Shown piece by piece: positions 1-8,078 of a stretch of DNA of 64,000 nucleotides (its first letter is position 1; every line of letters begins with the position of its first letter). Origin of the DNA: Nocardioides sp. SYSU D00065 (GTDB lineage Bacteria > Actinomycetota > Actinomycetes > Propionibacteriales > Nocardioidaceae). Made by a program: the position numbers and the translations under genes. The stretch is taken from NCBI RefSeq assembly GCF_017916425.1, contig NZ_JAFMSX010000001.1, positions 1,426,001 to 1,490,000 of the forward strand. The letters run 5' to 3'. Below the pieces are notes generated by a model that worked only from the letters and a program-made list of their open reading frames with translations, was not told the origin of the DNA and made no database searches.

Positions 1-1065
1 GTCGACGGCCCGCCGTCGGTCGTCGCGGCCGCCCAGGCGGCGCTCGAGGCGGGCGCCAACCAGTACGCCCCCGGCATCGGGGTGCCGGCCCTCCGCTCCG
101 CGATCGCGCGCCACCAGCAACGCCACTACGGCCTCGACCCGGACCCCGACCGCGAGGTCGTGGTGACCACCGGGTGCACCGAGGCCATCGCCGCCGCCCT
201 TCTCGGCCTCGTCGACCCCGGGGACGAGGTGGTCGTGCTCGAGCCCTACTACGACTCCTACGTCGCGATGCTGGACATGTGTGGTGCCAGGCGGCGCCCG
301 GTGACGCTGCGGTCGCCGGACTTCCGGCCCGACCTCGACGAGCTGCGGGCGGCGGTGACCGACCGGACCAAGGCGATCCTGCTCAACACCCCGCACAACC
401 CCACCGGCACGGTGCTCACGCGCGAGGAGCTCCAGGTCGTGGCGGACCTGGCCATCGAGCACGACGTCGTCGTGGTGACCGACGAGGTCTACGAGCACCT
501 CGTCTTCGACGACGCCCGCTCGGCCGAGGGCCACGTGCCGATCGCGACGCTGCCCGGCATGTGGGAGCGCACGCTGACGCTCTCCAGCGCAGGCAAGTCG
601 TACTCCTTCACCGGCTGGAAGGTCGGCTGGGCCACCGGGCCGGCGCCGCTCGTCCAGGCGGTGCTGGCCGCCAAGCAGTGGCTGACGTTCACCTCCGGAG
701 CACCGCTGCAGCCGGCGGTCGCGCACGCGCTCGACCACGAGCCGGACTGGCCGCGGGCGCTGGCGCGGGACCTACAGCAGCGCCGCGACCTGCTGTGCGC
801 CGGGCTGGCCGCGGCCGGGCTGACGCCCCGCGTGCCGGAGGGCACCTACTTCGTCACCACCGACGTCACCCACCTCGGGTGGGCCGACGGTCGCGAGCTC
901 TGCCTGGCGCTGCCCGAGCGCGCCGGGGTCGTCGCCATCCCCACGCAGGGGTTCTACGACGACGCCGACGCAGGTCACCAGCTCGTGCGGTGGGCCTTCT
1001 GCAAGCAGCCGGACGTCATCCGCGAGGGCGTACGCCGGCTGGCCGCGGCCGACCTCGCCCGCTGA
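1..1065 (+). CDS. PLP-dependent aminotransferase, class I/II (5' truncated by window edge)
   Basis: The reading frame is open from the first base, so the true start lies upstream; 354 residues are visible. It is a fold-type I aminotransferase. The PLP-binding lysine sits in SSAGKSYSFTGWKVGW, the cofactor-holding NxP region in NTPHNPTGTVL, the Asp/Tyr pair in VTDEVYEHL, and the C-terminal substrate arginine in LVRWAFCK. The sequence resembles the kynurenine/methionine-type and DapC-type (N-succinyl-diaminopimelate) aminotransferases of actinobacteria. Substrate cannot be set from sequence alone. It ends ten bases before a convergent membrane-protein gene. Family assignment is firm; the specific reaction is not. 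Confidence 0.9.
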   Translation, partial: VDGPPSVVAAAQAALEAGANQYAPGIGVPALRSAIARHQQRHYGLDPDPDREVVVTTGCTEAIAAALLGLVDPGDEVVVLEPYYDSYVAMLDMCGARRRPVTLRSPDFRPDLDELRAAVTDRTKAILLNTPHNPTGTVLTREELQVVADLAIEHDVVVVTDEVYEHLVFDDARSAEGHVPIATLPGMWERTLTLSSAGKSYSFTGWKVGWATGPAPLVQAVLAAKQWLTFTSGAPLQPAVAHALDHEPDWPRALARDLQQRRDLLCAGLAAAGLTPRVPEGTYFVTTDVTHLGWADGRELCLALPERAGVVAIPTQGFYDDADAGHQLVRWAFCKQPDVIREGVRRLAAADLAR

Positions 1066-1074
1066 GTCGCGACC

Positions 1075-1848
1075 TCAGCGGCCCGGGTACTCCCGCGGCG
1101 GATACTCCGACCCGCCGTCGGCCGGCGGCTGCTGCTGGCCGTAGGGGTCACCGCTCGACGGGTACGTCGTGCCGCCCTGCTGGCCACCGTACGGGCTGCC
1201 GTACGGGCTGCCGTACTGCTCGGGCTGGTAGCCGGAGGAGCCGCCCGGGTAGCCGCCGGACCCGGCGTCCGAGCCCTTGAACCAGGCGCCCGCACCGCCT
1301 ACGAACAGCAGCACGATCGTCGCGAGCGCCGCGAGGAGCGTGACGGCCGTGATGGCGCTGGCGATGCCTAGCAGCGACAGCAGCGCTGCGGCGGCGCTCG
1401 AGATCACGAGCAGGATCCGGGCGACGCCGGAGCGGCGCAGCACGAACACGGCCAGGACGATCGCGATGACCGACCACACCACGACGCCGAACAGGATCGC
1501 GACCGTCACGCCGTAGGCCTGGTCGATGTCGTAGTCGAGGTCCTGGAACTCGGGCGTCCTCTCCATCTCGGCGATGATCTGGTCGCGCGCGACGACGAGC
1601 GCCAGGGCGATCAGGCCGAACAGCAGCGCGGTGAGCGCCGAGAACACGATCGCGATCCACGCAGCCGCGGTGACCGTGCCGGGGCGACGGCCCGTGGGCT
1701 GCGAGGCGTTGGCCGGCTGGTGGCCGTAGGGGCTCTGGCCGTAGGACGGCTGCTGGCCGTAGGCGCCGCCCTGTCCGTAGGGGCTCGATCCCGAGGACTC
1801 GGGCTGGCCGTAGGGAGTGTGGGTGGGTCCGGGCTCCTGGTCGCTCAT
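1075..1848 (-). CDS. Small membrane protein with Tyr/Gly/Pro-rich tails
   Basis: Predicted 257 residues. I chose the ATG at 1848 (MSDQEPGP...) because an AGGGA-type ribosome site precedes it and the upstream codons look non-coding. The N-terminal 60 residues are rich in PYGQ-like repeats, then come about four hydrophobic segments, and the C-terminal tail again has YGSPYG and PYGQQ repeats. Such low-complexity Tyr/Gly/Pro tails on a short membrane core are common in actinobacterial proteins of unknown function. The membrane core (a long hydrophobic block after an Arg-Arg pair, ending in GAWFKG) resembles the C-terminal part of the next gene upstream, suggesting ancient duplication. No function assigned. 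Confidence 0.75.
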   Translation of the reverse strand: MSDQEPGPTHTPYGQPESSGSSPYGQGGAYGQQPSYGQSPYGHQPANASQPTGRRPGTVTAAAWIAIVFSALTALLFGLIALALVVARDQIIAEMERTPEFQDLDYDIDQAYGVTVAILFGVVVWSVIAIVLAVFVLRRSGVARILLVISSAAAALLSLLGIASAITAVTLLAALATIVLLFVGGAGAWFKGSDAGSGGYPGGSSGYQPEQYGSPYGSPYGGQQGGTTYPSSGDPYGQQQPPADGGSEYPPREYPGR

Positions 1849-1882
1849 GGTCCCTATCTCACCATGTCGCCGGTCACGCGCG

Positions 1883-3004
1883 TCAGTGCTGCGTGGGGGG
1901 TACCTCGAGCGCGAACCACCGGCGCACCTCGTCACGGCGCAGGCACACCACCGTCGTCACGGCCGCCGCCGCCGGCACCAGCACGACCGGGAGGGTGAGC
2001 ACGAGGGCGAAGCAGGCACCGGCGCTGACGGCCGCACTGACGAGCAACCCGCGGCGCGCCCATGCCCTGCGCGCCATCGCGAAGCCGGCCAGGACGAGCG
2101 CGAGCACGCTCCACACGACGAGCACGCCGGCCAGCCCGAGGACGGCGGAGCGCAGCTCCTCCAGCGTCAGCCCGTCCTCGACCACCTGCGGCTGCTGCTC
2201 CTCGATGACGCTCATCAAGAAGTCCGGTGACAAGCCGGCGAGGGCGATCCAGAGCAGCGACAGCGCAAGCAGACCGCCGGCCGTGACGACGGTGATGACG
2301 AAGGCGGCGACCATCGCGCCGGGGCGGGCACGCAGCAGCATCTCGCGCTGCTGGGCGGTGAGCGTCGTCGCGGGGCCTGGCGCCCCCCATGCCGGCGGGT
2401 GTGCCGGCGGGTGTGCCGGCGGGTGTGCCGGCGGGTGTGCCTGGGGGTGTGCCGGCGGGCGCGGCTGGGCCTGGGGCGGTCGGGGTGCCGCCTGCTGCCC
2501 GGGGGACGCCGACCTGCCGAACGGTCGCGGACCAGGGCTCGAGGTGGCGGACGGAGCCGCTGCGGGCGGGGTCCAGCGCCCGGTCGCGAACCACTCGCGC
2601 GCCGGCATCGTCCACAGCATGGCCGCGCCCGCGGCCACGAACGAGCCTGCCAGGCCGCTGGCGGGCAGTCCTGCGACGAAGAGCGGGACGGCGAACAGCG
2701 TGAGTCCCAGGCGGGCCGAGCGGTCGGGCCGGCGGACGTACCAGCCGAGGATCGCGGTGCCGCAGGCGGCGACGGCAGCGACGATGCAGGAGATGCGGAG
2801 CAGCTCGGTCACGCCGTCGACGTCGAGTCCCAGGGACGCGAAGCGTCCGTCGGCCAGCAGGTCGCGGATCGACTCCTGCGTCTCCAGGGAGCCGAGGGTG
2901 GCGATGCGGTCCCACACGCTCAGGAGCACCACCACCGAGGAGAACATCACGATGGCGGAGGCCAGGGTCACCTGGGGCGGACGCTGCTCGGTGGGCTGGC
3001 TCAC
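1883..3004 (-). CDS. Polytopic membrane protein with proline-rich central loop
   Basis: About 373 residues if translation begins at the GTG at 3004 (VSQPTEQRPP...); a TTG at 3031 is the alternative. Roughly four hydrophobic helices come first, then a Pro/Ala/His-rich loop containing a tandem AHPP repeat, then about four more helices ending in a short charged tail. The last four helices resemble the core of the downstream gene (an MARRAW/RRGLL-like turn, then two long hydrophobic blocks, then RRWF), so the two genes are probably an old tandem duplication. Same strand, 34 bp apart, so likely one transcript. No known family recognised. Confidence 0.7.
   Translation of the reverse strand: MSQPTEQRPPQVTLASAIVMFSSVVVLLSVWDRIATLGSLETQESIRDLLADGRFASLGLDVDGVTELLRISCIVAAVAACGTAILGWYVRRPDRSARLGLTLFAVPLFVAGLPASGLAGSFVAAGAAMLWTMPAREWFATGRWTPPAAAPSATSSPGPRPFGRSASPGQQAAPRPPQAQPRPPAHPQAHPPAHPPAHPPAHPPAWGAPGPATTLTAQQREMLLRARPGAMVAAFVITVVTAGGLLALSLLWIALAGLSPDFLMSVIEEQQPQVVEDGLTLEELRSAVLGLAGVLVVWSVLALVLAGFAMARRAWARRGLLVSAAVSAGACFALVLTLPVVLVPAAAAVTTVVCLRRDEVRRWFALEVPPTQH
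2391..2462. repeat. 12-bp in-frame tandem repeat (six units)
   Basis: Four exact copies of gccggcgggtgt followed by two diverged copies. On the minus strand they encode consecutive A-H-P-P units in the loop of the membrane protein. Because the unit is a multiple of three, copy-number change would lengthen or shorten the loop without shifting frame. Confidence 0.9.
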
Positions 3005-3147
3005 GCCCCCATTGTCGCGGGTCGGTCCCAACCCGGGGACCTCCGGTACCGGGGGCGGGCTGAGGGGTTTCTCAGGGTGGCTCTCAGGGGAGCGGGGGGT
3101 CCTGTCCCGGATGTGCGCGACGCCGGGTCGCCGCGAGGGTTGGACCC

Positions 3148-4044
3148 ATGATCAGCGTCGAGTCCCTCACCAAGCAGTACGGCCCCTTCACGGCCGTCGA
3201 CCACGTGTCCTTCACGGCCGCCGCCGGTCGTGTGACCGGCTTCCTCGGTCCCAACGGAGCCGGCAAGTCCACCACCATGCGCGTGATGGTCGGTCTCACC
3301 CGCGCCACGTCCGGCAGCGTCACCATCGCGGGCCGCGACTACCGCGACCTCGCCAACCCCGGCCTCGAGGTCGGCGTCCTGCTGGACGCCTCCGCGCAGC
3401 ACGCCGGACGCACGGGCCGCGAGATCCTCACCATCGCCGCCCAGACCATGGGCCTGCCCCGGTCGAGGGTCACCGAGACCCTCGCCCGCGTCGGGCTGAC
3501 CGAGGCCGAGGCGGGACGCCGGGTGCGCGACTACTCCCTCGGCATGCGGCAGCGGCTCGGCATCGCGACCGCGCTGATCGGTGACCCCCGGGTCCTCGTC
3601 CTCGACGAGCCGGCCAACGGCCTCGACCCGGCCGGCATCCGCTGGATGCGCGACCTGCTCCGCGGCTTCGCCAACGACGGCGGCACCGTGCTGCTGTCCT
3701 CGCACCTGCTGCACGAGATCGAGGTCATCGCCGACGACATCGTCGTCATCGGCCAGGGCCGCATCGTGGCGCAGGGCAGCAAGTCCGAGCTGCTCGCCGC
3801 CGCCGGCACGCTCGTACGCACCTCCGACGTCGACCGCCTCGCTCGCGCCCTGCACGAGGCGGCCGTCGTGACCACCCCGATCGACGGCGGCCTGCGGGTG
3901 GACGCCGACCCCGAGCTCGTCGGCGAGACGGCACACCGTGCCGGCGTCGTCCTGCGCGAGCTGCGCGCCGCAGACGGCGCCGGCCTCGAGGAGATGTTCC
4001 TCCAGCTCACCGCCCAGACCTCACGTGAAGGAGCAGCAGCATGA
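3148..4044 (+). CDS. ABC transporter ATP-binding protein
   Basis: A 298-residue ABC ATPase of the DrrA/CcmA-like export group. Visible motifs: Walker A GPNGAGKST (about residue 34), signature YSLGMRQRLG, Walker B VLVLDEPANGLDP and the H-loop in SSHLLHEIE. The last 80 residues form the usual C-terminal extension after the nucleotide-binding domain. It overlaps the downstream permease gene by four bases (ATGA), so the two are translationally coupled and should form one exporter. The substrate is unknown; such pairs in actinobacteria export lipids, drugs or peptides. The ATG at 3148 fits the family start. Confidence 0.92.
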   Translation: MISVESLTKQYGPFTAVDHVSFTAAAGRVTGFLGPNGAGKSTTMRVMVGLTRATSGSVTIAGRDYRDLANPGLEVGVLLDASAQHAGRTGREILTIAAQTMGLPRSRVTETLARVGLTEAEAGRRVRDYSLGMRQRLGIATALIGDPRVLVLDEPANGLDPAGIRWMRDLLRGFANDGGTVLLSSHLLHEIEVIADDIVVIGQGRIVAQGSKSELLAAAGTLVRTSDVDRLARALHEAAVVTTPIDGGLRVDADPELVGETAHRAGVVLRELRAADGAGLEEMFLQLTAQTSREGAAA

Positions 4045-4877
4045 GCACCACCGTCGGCGTCGGCACGACGCCTGTCGCCCCACCCGAACCGGCCGCACCG
4101 CCCGCACCCACCGGGCACCGCCAGGTCCGGCGCATCCCGCCCGGCCGCCTCGTGGGCGTCGAGCTCCGCAAGATGTTCGACACCCGCGCCGGCTTCTGGC
4201 TGATGGCCAGCGTCGGCATCGTGGCCGTCCTCGCCTCGGCCGCGGTCATCCTGTGGGCACCGGACGAGGCGATCACGCTCGAGACCTTCGCCACCGCGAT
4301 GGGCATGCCGCTGTCGGTGGTGCTGCCGATCATCGCCATCTTGTCGGTCACCAGCGAGTACAGCCAGCGCACCGGCCTCACGACGTACACCCTCGTGCCG
4401 TGGCGCGGCCGGGTCATCGCCGCCAAGCTGGTCGTGGCCATCGCCATCGGCGTGGTCGGCATGGCCCTGTCGCTCGCCGTCGGCGTCGTCGGGAACCTGG
4501 TCGCCTCCGCCATCACCGGCCTCGACCCCGTCTGGGACGTCTCGGTCGGGGAGTTCGGCCAGATCGTGCTCGCCAACGTCCTCGGCATGCTCATCGGCTT
4601 CACGCTGGGCGTGCTCTTCCGCTCCTCCGCCGGCGCCATCGTGGGCTACTTCGTCTACTCCCTGGTGCTGCCCGCGGCGCTCGGCACCCTGGCCGCGTTC
4701 CAGGAGTGGTTCCGCGACCTGCAGCCCTGGGTGGACGTGAACTACGCGACGATGGGCCTGTTCGACGACTCGATGACCACCGAGCAGTGGCAGCAGCTCG
4801 CGGTGACCACCGTGGTGTGGCTCTGGATCCCGCTGTTGCTCGGCCTGCGCGCGGTCCTTCGGGCCGAGGTCAAGTAG
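4041..4877 (+). CDS. ABC-2 type transporter permease
   Basis: 278 residues with a Pro-rich cytoplasmic N-terminus (about 45 residues) and about six hydrophobic helices. The arrangement (LRKMFDTRAGFW just before helix 1, then VTSEYSQRT before the third helix) is typical of ABC-2 permeases. It starts inside the stop region of the ATPase gene, so both subunits are made together. The pair is followed by a large palindrome that may end the transcript. Substrate unknown. Confidence 0.88.
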   Translation: MSTTVGVGTTPVAPPEPAAPPAPTGHRQVRRIPPGRLVGVELRKMFDTRAGFWLMASVGIVAVLASAAVILWAPDEAITLETFATAMGMPLSVVLPIIAILSVTSEYSQRTGLTTYTLVPWRGRVIAAKLVVAIAIGVVGMALSLAVGVVGNLVASAITGLDPVWDVSVGEFGQIVLANVLGMLIGFTLGVLFRSSAGAIVGYFVYSLVLPAALGTLAAFQEWFRDLQPWVDVNYATMGLFDDSMTTEQWQQLAVTTVVWLWIPLLLGLRAVLRAEVK

Positions 4878-4923
4878 CGGGTCCGGCTTTCGCTGGCGGC
4901 GGTCCGCCACCTCTCTGCCTGTC

Positions 4924-5003
4924 CATCACGGTATGTCGCTCGATGGGCACTTCCCCCGGCGAATTCGCCGGGGGAAGTGCCTGTTCGGCGACATACCGTG
5001 ATG
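4924..5003. repeat. 80-bp near-perfect palindrome
   Basis: The inner 34 bp (4947-4980, centred on an EcoRI-like gaattc) are a perfect palindrome. Outer arms of 16 bp (4924-4939 with 4988-5003) are also perfectly complementary and share exactly the same centre; only seven bases on each side between the two layers fail to pair. It lies between the ABC permease stop and the next gene. It has no T-run, so it is not a textbook terminator, though it could work as one. A palindromic mobile element (MITE or REP type) is the alternative. Confidence 0.9.
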
Positions 5004-5063
5004 AAGCAGGGACGCGAGTGGCGCCGCGGCCCCGGACCGCCCGCGGTCTGACAGGCTGGCCGC

Positions 5064-5618
5064 ATGCACCCGGACGCCTGGCTGGTGGTCGTCGACCCCC
5101 AGCGGATCTTCGCCGACGCCGCGAGCCCGTGGGGGTCGCCGATGTTCCCCGCGATCGTCGATCCCGTACGCCGACTCGCTGCCGCCGCGCCCGGACACAC
5201 CGTGGTCACGCGCTGGGTCCCCGCCGCGGAGCCGGCGGGCAGCTGGGCGACGTACCTCGAGGCCTGGCCGTTCGCCGACGTGCCGGAGGACGACCGGCTC
5301 CTCGAGGTGGTCCCCGAGCTGCGCGACCTCGGCGACGAGGTGGTGTCGCTGCCGACCTTCGGCAAGTGGGGTCCCGCGCTCCAGGCGGTGACCGGTCCCA
5401 CCCCGCACCTGGTGCTGGTCGGCGTCTCCACCGACTGCTGCGTCGTCTCGACCGCCCTCGCCGCGGCCGACGCCGGCGCCACGATCACCGTCGTCACCGA
5501 CGCGTGCGCCGGCTCGAGCCCGGAGAACCACCGTGCGGCGATGGACGTGATGGCGCTCTACCCCCCGCAGATCACGCTCGCGAGCACCGCGGAGGTCCTC
5601 GGGGAGGACGGCGCGTGA
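5064..5618 (+). CDS. Isochorismatase-family cysteine hydrolase
   Basis: 184 residues. The catalytic set of the family is present: Asp in VVVDPQ near residue 11, Lys in FGKWGPAL and the nucleophile Cys in GVSTDCCVVSTA. Relatives hydrolyse amide or ether bonds (nicotinamidase, N-carbamoyl hydrolases, isochorismatase). Its stop overlaps the start of a PfkB-family kinase by four bases, so the two probably act on related compounds, possibly nucleoside or nicotinamide breakdown products. That link is inference. Confidence 0.88.
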   Translation: MHPDAWLVVVDPQRIFADAASPWGSPMFPAIVDPVRRLAAAAPGHTVVTRWVPAAEPAGSWATYLEAWPFADVPEDDRLLEVVPELRDLGDEVVSLPTFGKWGPALQAVTGPTPHLVLVGVSTDCCVVSTALAAADAGATITVVTDACAGSSPENHRAAMDVMALYPPQITLASTAEVLGEDGA

Positions 5619-6568
5619 GCCGGGTCGTCCACACCGGCCAGGCCCTGGTCGACGTGGTCGTCGAGGTGCCCGACCTGCCGGTCCGCGGCCAGAACGTGAT
5701 GGCGTCCTCGGTCGCCGACCACGCCGGTGGTGCCGTGACCGTGCTCGTCGCGGCCGCCCGGTTCGGCGCCACGTGCGTGCACGCCGGGGCCCACGGCACA
5801 GGGCCGCACGGCGACCTCGTACGCGGCGCGCTCGCCGCCGACGGGATCGCGGTCTCCGCACCGGCGGTCGACGGGCTCGACACCGGCATCTGCGTGGTGC
5901 TGGTCGAGCCCAGCGCCCAGCGCACCTTCGTGACCACCCTCGGCGCCGAGCGACTGGTCACCGTCGAGTCGCTGGCGACCTCCGCCCCGCGACCCGGTGA
6001 CCTCGTGTGCGTCACGGGCTACTCGCTGGCGCTCGCGAGCACCCGCGACCCCCTGCTGGCCTGGCTGCCGACGCTCGACGAGGGGACCGTGGTGGTGCTC
6101 GACCCGGGTGCCGCCTTCGCCGGCCTCCCGGACGACGTCCGGACGGCGATGCTGGCGGTGACCGACGTCTGGTCGAGCAACGCCGAGGAGGCCGAGGACC
6201 TCCTTCGCGCGGCCGGGCAGGAGCCGCCGACGGCCCTGGCGGAGCTGGCGTCAGCGGTCGCCCCGCTGCTGCGCGGCGACGCCGTCGCCGTCGTGCGCGA
6301 CGGGCCTCGGGGCTGCGCGGTACGGGTCGACGGGCTCACCACCGTCGTGCCCGGGTTCCCGCAGACGCCGGTCGACACCAACGGCGCCGGCGACACCCAC
6401 ACCGGCGCGCTGCTGGCCGAGGTGGCGAACGGCACCTCCTGGGTGGAGGGCTGCCGGCGAGCCAACGCGGCGGCAGCCATCAAGGTCACCCGGCGCGGGC
6501 CGGCGTCGGCACCGACCGCCGCGGAGGTCGACGACTTCCTGGCCACAGCCGCAGACGCGCGGACGTAG
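5615..6568 (+). CDS. PfkB-family carbohydrate/nucleoside kinase
   Basis: 317 residues from a GTG start that overlaps the stop of the hydrolase gene (GTGA). The ribokinase-fold signature near the C-terminus reads DTNGAGDTHTGALLAEV, with the catalytic Asp in GAGD, and an N-terminal Gly-Gly region (DHAGGAVTVLVAAARFGA) matches the sugar-binding part. The signature has His where many relatives have Phe. Likely phosphorylates a sugar or nucleoside using ATP in the cytosol. Exact substrate cannot be called. Confidence 0.87.
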   Translation: MSRVVHTGQALVDVVVEVPDLPVRGQNVMASSVADHAGGAVTVLVAAARFGATCVHAGAHGTGPHGDLVRGALAADGIAVSAPAVDGLDTGICVVLVEPSAQRTFVTTLGAERLVTVESLATSAPRPGDLVCVTGYSLALASTRDPLLAWLPTLDEGTVVVLDPGAAFAGLPDDVRTAMLAVTDVWSSNAEEAEDLLRAAGQEPPTALAELASAVAPLLRGDAVAVVRDGPRGCAVRVDGLTTVVPGFPQTPVDTNGAGDTHTGALLAEVANGTSWVEGCRRANAAAAIKVTRRGPASAPTAAEVDDFLATAADART

Positions 6569-6691
6569 GTCCGGCCGGCGGGGCAGCGTCCCGCATGGGC
6601 GGGCTGCCCGCACCGACCAATGTCCGCGCGTCTGCGCCGGCCCGGCACCGAGACCCATACTGTGCGGAATCGACTAGAACGGACCTTCGCC

Positions 6692-6955
6692 ATGGCCACC
6701 TTCCGTACCGTCCTCGAAGCGACCGGCGGCAACAACGTCGGCATCGTCGTCCCCGAGGAGATCGTGCTGTCCTTCGGTCGGGGGAAGCGGGTGCCCGTCG
6801 TCGTGACCATCGACGGCGACTACACCTACCCGACCACGATCGGGGTGATGGGTGGACGGTTCCTGGTGTCGTTCAACGCCGAGACGCGGAAGAGGACCGG
6901 CCGGGGCGCCGGGGACGAGGTGGAGGTCGACCTCGTCCCCGACCCGGACCGCTGA
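6692..6955 (+). CDS. DUF1905 domain protein
   Basis: 87 residues, essentially one DUF1905 domain (GIVVPEEIV...GKRVPVVVTI...GVMGGRFLVSFNAETR...AGDEVEVDL). Many relatives carry a second C-terminal YdeI-type domain; this one does not. I chose the ATG at 6692 (MATFRT) because the domain starts there. No catalytic residues are known for the family. Stand-alone gene, facing a convergent neighbour. Confidence 0.85.
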   Translation: MATFRTVLEATGGNNVGIVVPEEIVLSFGRGKRVPVVVTIDGDYTYPTTIGVMGGRFLVSFNAETRKRTGRGAGDEVEVDLVPDPDR

Positions 6956-6974
6956 CCGTCGCCGGCTCGCCTGA

Positions 6975-8051
6975 CTAGGAGTCGCCGCCGCCGGACTGCC
7001 GCAGCCGGCGGCCCTGCTCGATGTCCTCGCGCTCCTTGGCGGCCGCCTTGTCGGACTTGCGGGTGTCGCGCGGCGGCAGCTGGATGTCCTTCTCGGCGGC
7101 GATGCCCGCCTGGAGCTGCCGACCGCGCTCCAGCTCCGCGTCGAGCTCGGCGCCGAAGAGCAGCGCCAGGTTCGTGATCCAGAGCCAGAGCAGGAAGGCG
7201 ATCACGCCGGCGAGGGAGCCGTACGTCCGGTCATAGCTGGAGAAGTTGGCGACGTAGAAGCCGAAGGCCGCGGACGCCAGCACCCACACCACGATCGCCG
7301 CGAGGGCGCCGATGCTGATCCAGCGGAACTTCGGTTGCTGCACGTTGGGAGTGGCGTAGTAGAGCAGCGCCACGATGAGCACGACGACGGCCAGGAGCAC
7401 CGGCCACTTGGCGATGTTGAACACGGTGACGGCCGTGTCGCCGAGGCCGACGGCCTTCCCGACCGCCTCCGCCGCGGGGCCGGTGAGGACCAGGCCGACG
7501 GCCACGACGGCGGCCAGGAGGACGGTGACGAGGGTGATCAGCAGCATGACCGGGCGCAGCTTCCAGATCGGCCGGCCCTCCTCGATCTCGTAGACCCGGT
7601 TCATGCCGCGGCTGAAGGCGTTGACGTAGCCGGAGGCCGACCACAGCGCGGTCGCGAGGCCGATGACCAGCGCGAGGCCGGCGCCCTGGCTCGCGGCGAG
7701 CTGGTTGAGGGTGGGCTCGAGGGTGTCGGCCGCCGAGGACGCGCCGATGTCACGCAGGATCTGCAGGAGCGTGTCGACCGTCTGCCTCTCCTGGCCGACG
7801 AGGCCGACCAGCGACAGCAGCGCGATGGCTGCGGGGAACAGCGCCAGGACGGCGTAGTAGGTCAGCGCGGCCGCGAGGTCGGTGCACTGGTCGTCCAGGA
7901 ACTCGCGCACGGTCTTGCGCAGGGAGTAGCCCCAGGTGGGCTTGCGCATCTCGGCAGGCGAGTCGGGCTTGCCGGGCGCCTCCGGGTCGGGCGCGGAGCG
8001 GTCCCGCTCCGCGGTGGGTGACTCGCTGTCGTCCTGTCCTCGGTGCGTCAT
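6975..8051 (-). CDS. YihY/BrkB-family inner-membrane protein
   Basis: 358 residues from the ATG at 8051. A charged N-terminus of about 45 residues leads into the family hallmark (GYSLRKTVREFLDDQCTDLAAALTYY followed by a hydrophobic helix), and about six transmembrane segments follow. The cytoplasmic tail is rich in Lys, Arg and Glu. The family was once labelled ribonuclease BN in error; its true role (possibly transport or envelope function) is not established. Single-gene unit with no obvious partner. Confidence 0.88.
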   Translation of the reverse strand: MTHRGQDDSESPTAERDRSAPDPEAPGKPDSPAEMRKPTWGYSLRKTVREFLDDQCTDLAAALTYYAVLALFPAAIALLSLVGLVGQERQTVDTLLQILRDIGASSAADTLEPTLNQLAASQGAGLALVIGLATALWSASGYVNAFSRGMNRVYEIEEGRPIWKLRPVMLLITLVTVLLAAVVAVGLVLTGPAAEAVGKAVGLGDTAVTVFNIAKWPVLLAVVVLIVALLYYATPNVQQPKFRWISIGALAAIVVWVLASAAFGFYVANFSSYDRTYGSLAGVIAFLLWLWITNLALLFGAELDAELERGRQLQAGIAAEKDIQLPPRDTRKSDKAAAKEREDIEQGRRLRQSGGGDS

Positions 8052-8078
8052 GAGTTCCAGTGCCCGCGGTCGCACCCG

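Noticed and set aside
174..1280. Long open frame (368 codons) overlapping the aminotransferase on the same strand
   Set aside because: It is Arg/Pro/Gly-rich frame-shadow protein, caused by the lack of stop codons in GC-rich DNA; the other frame has clear aminotransferase motifs.
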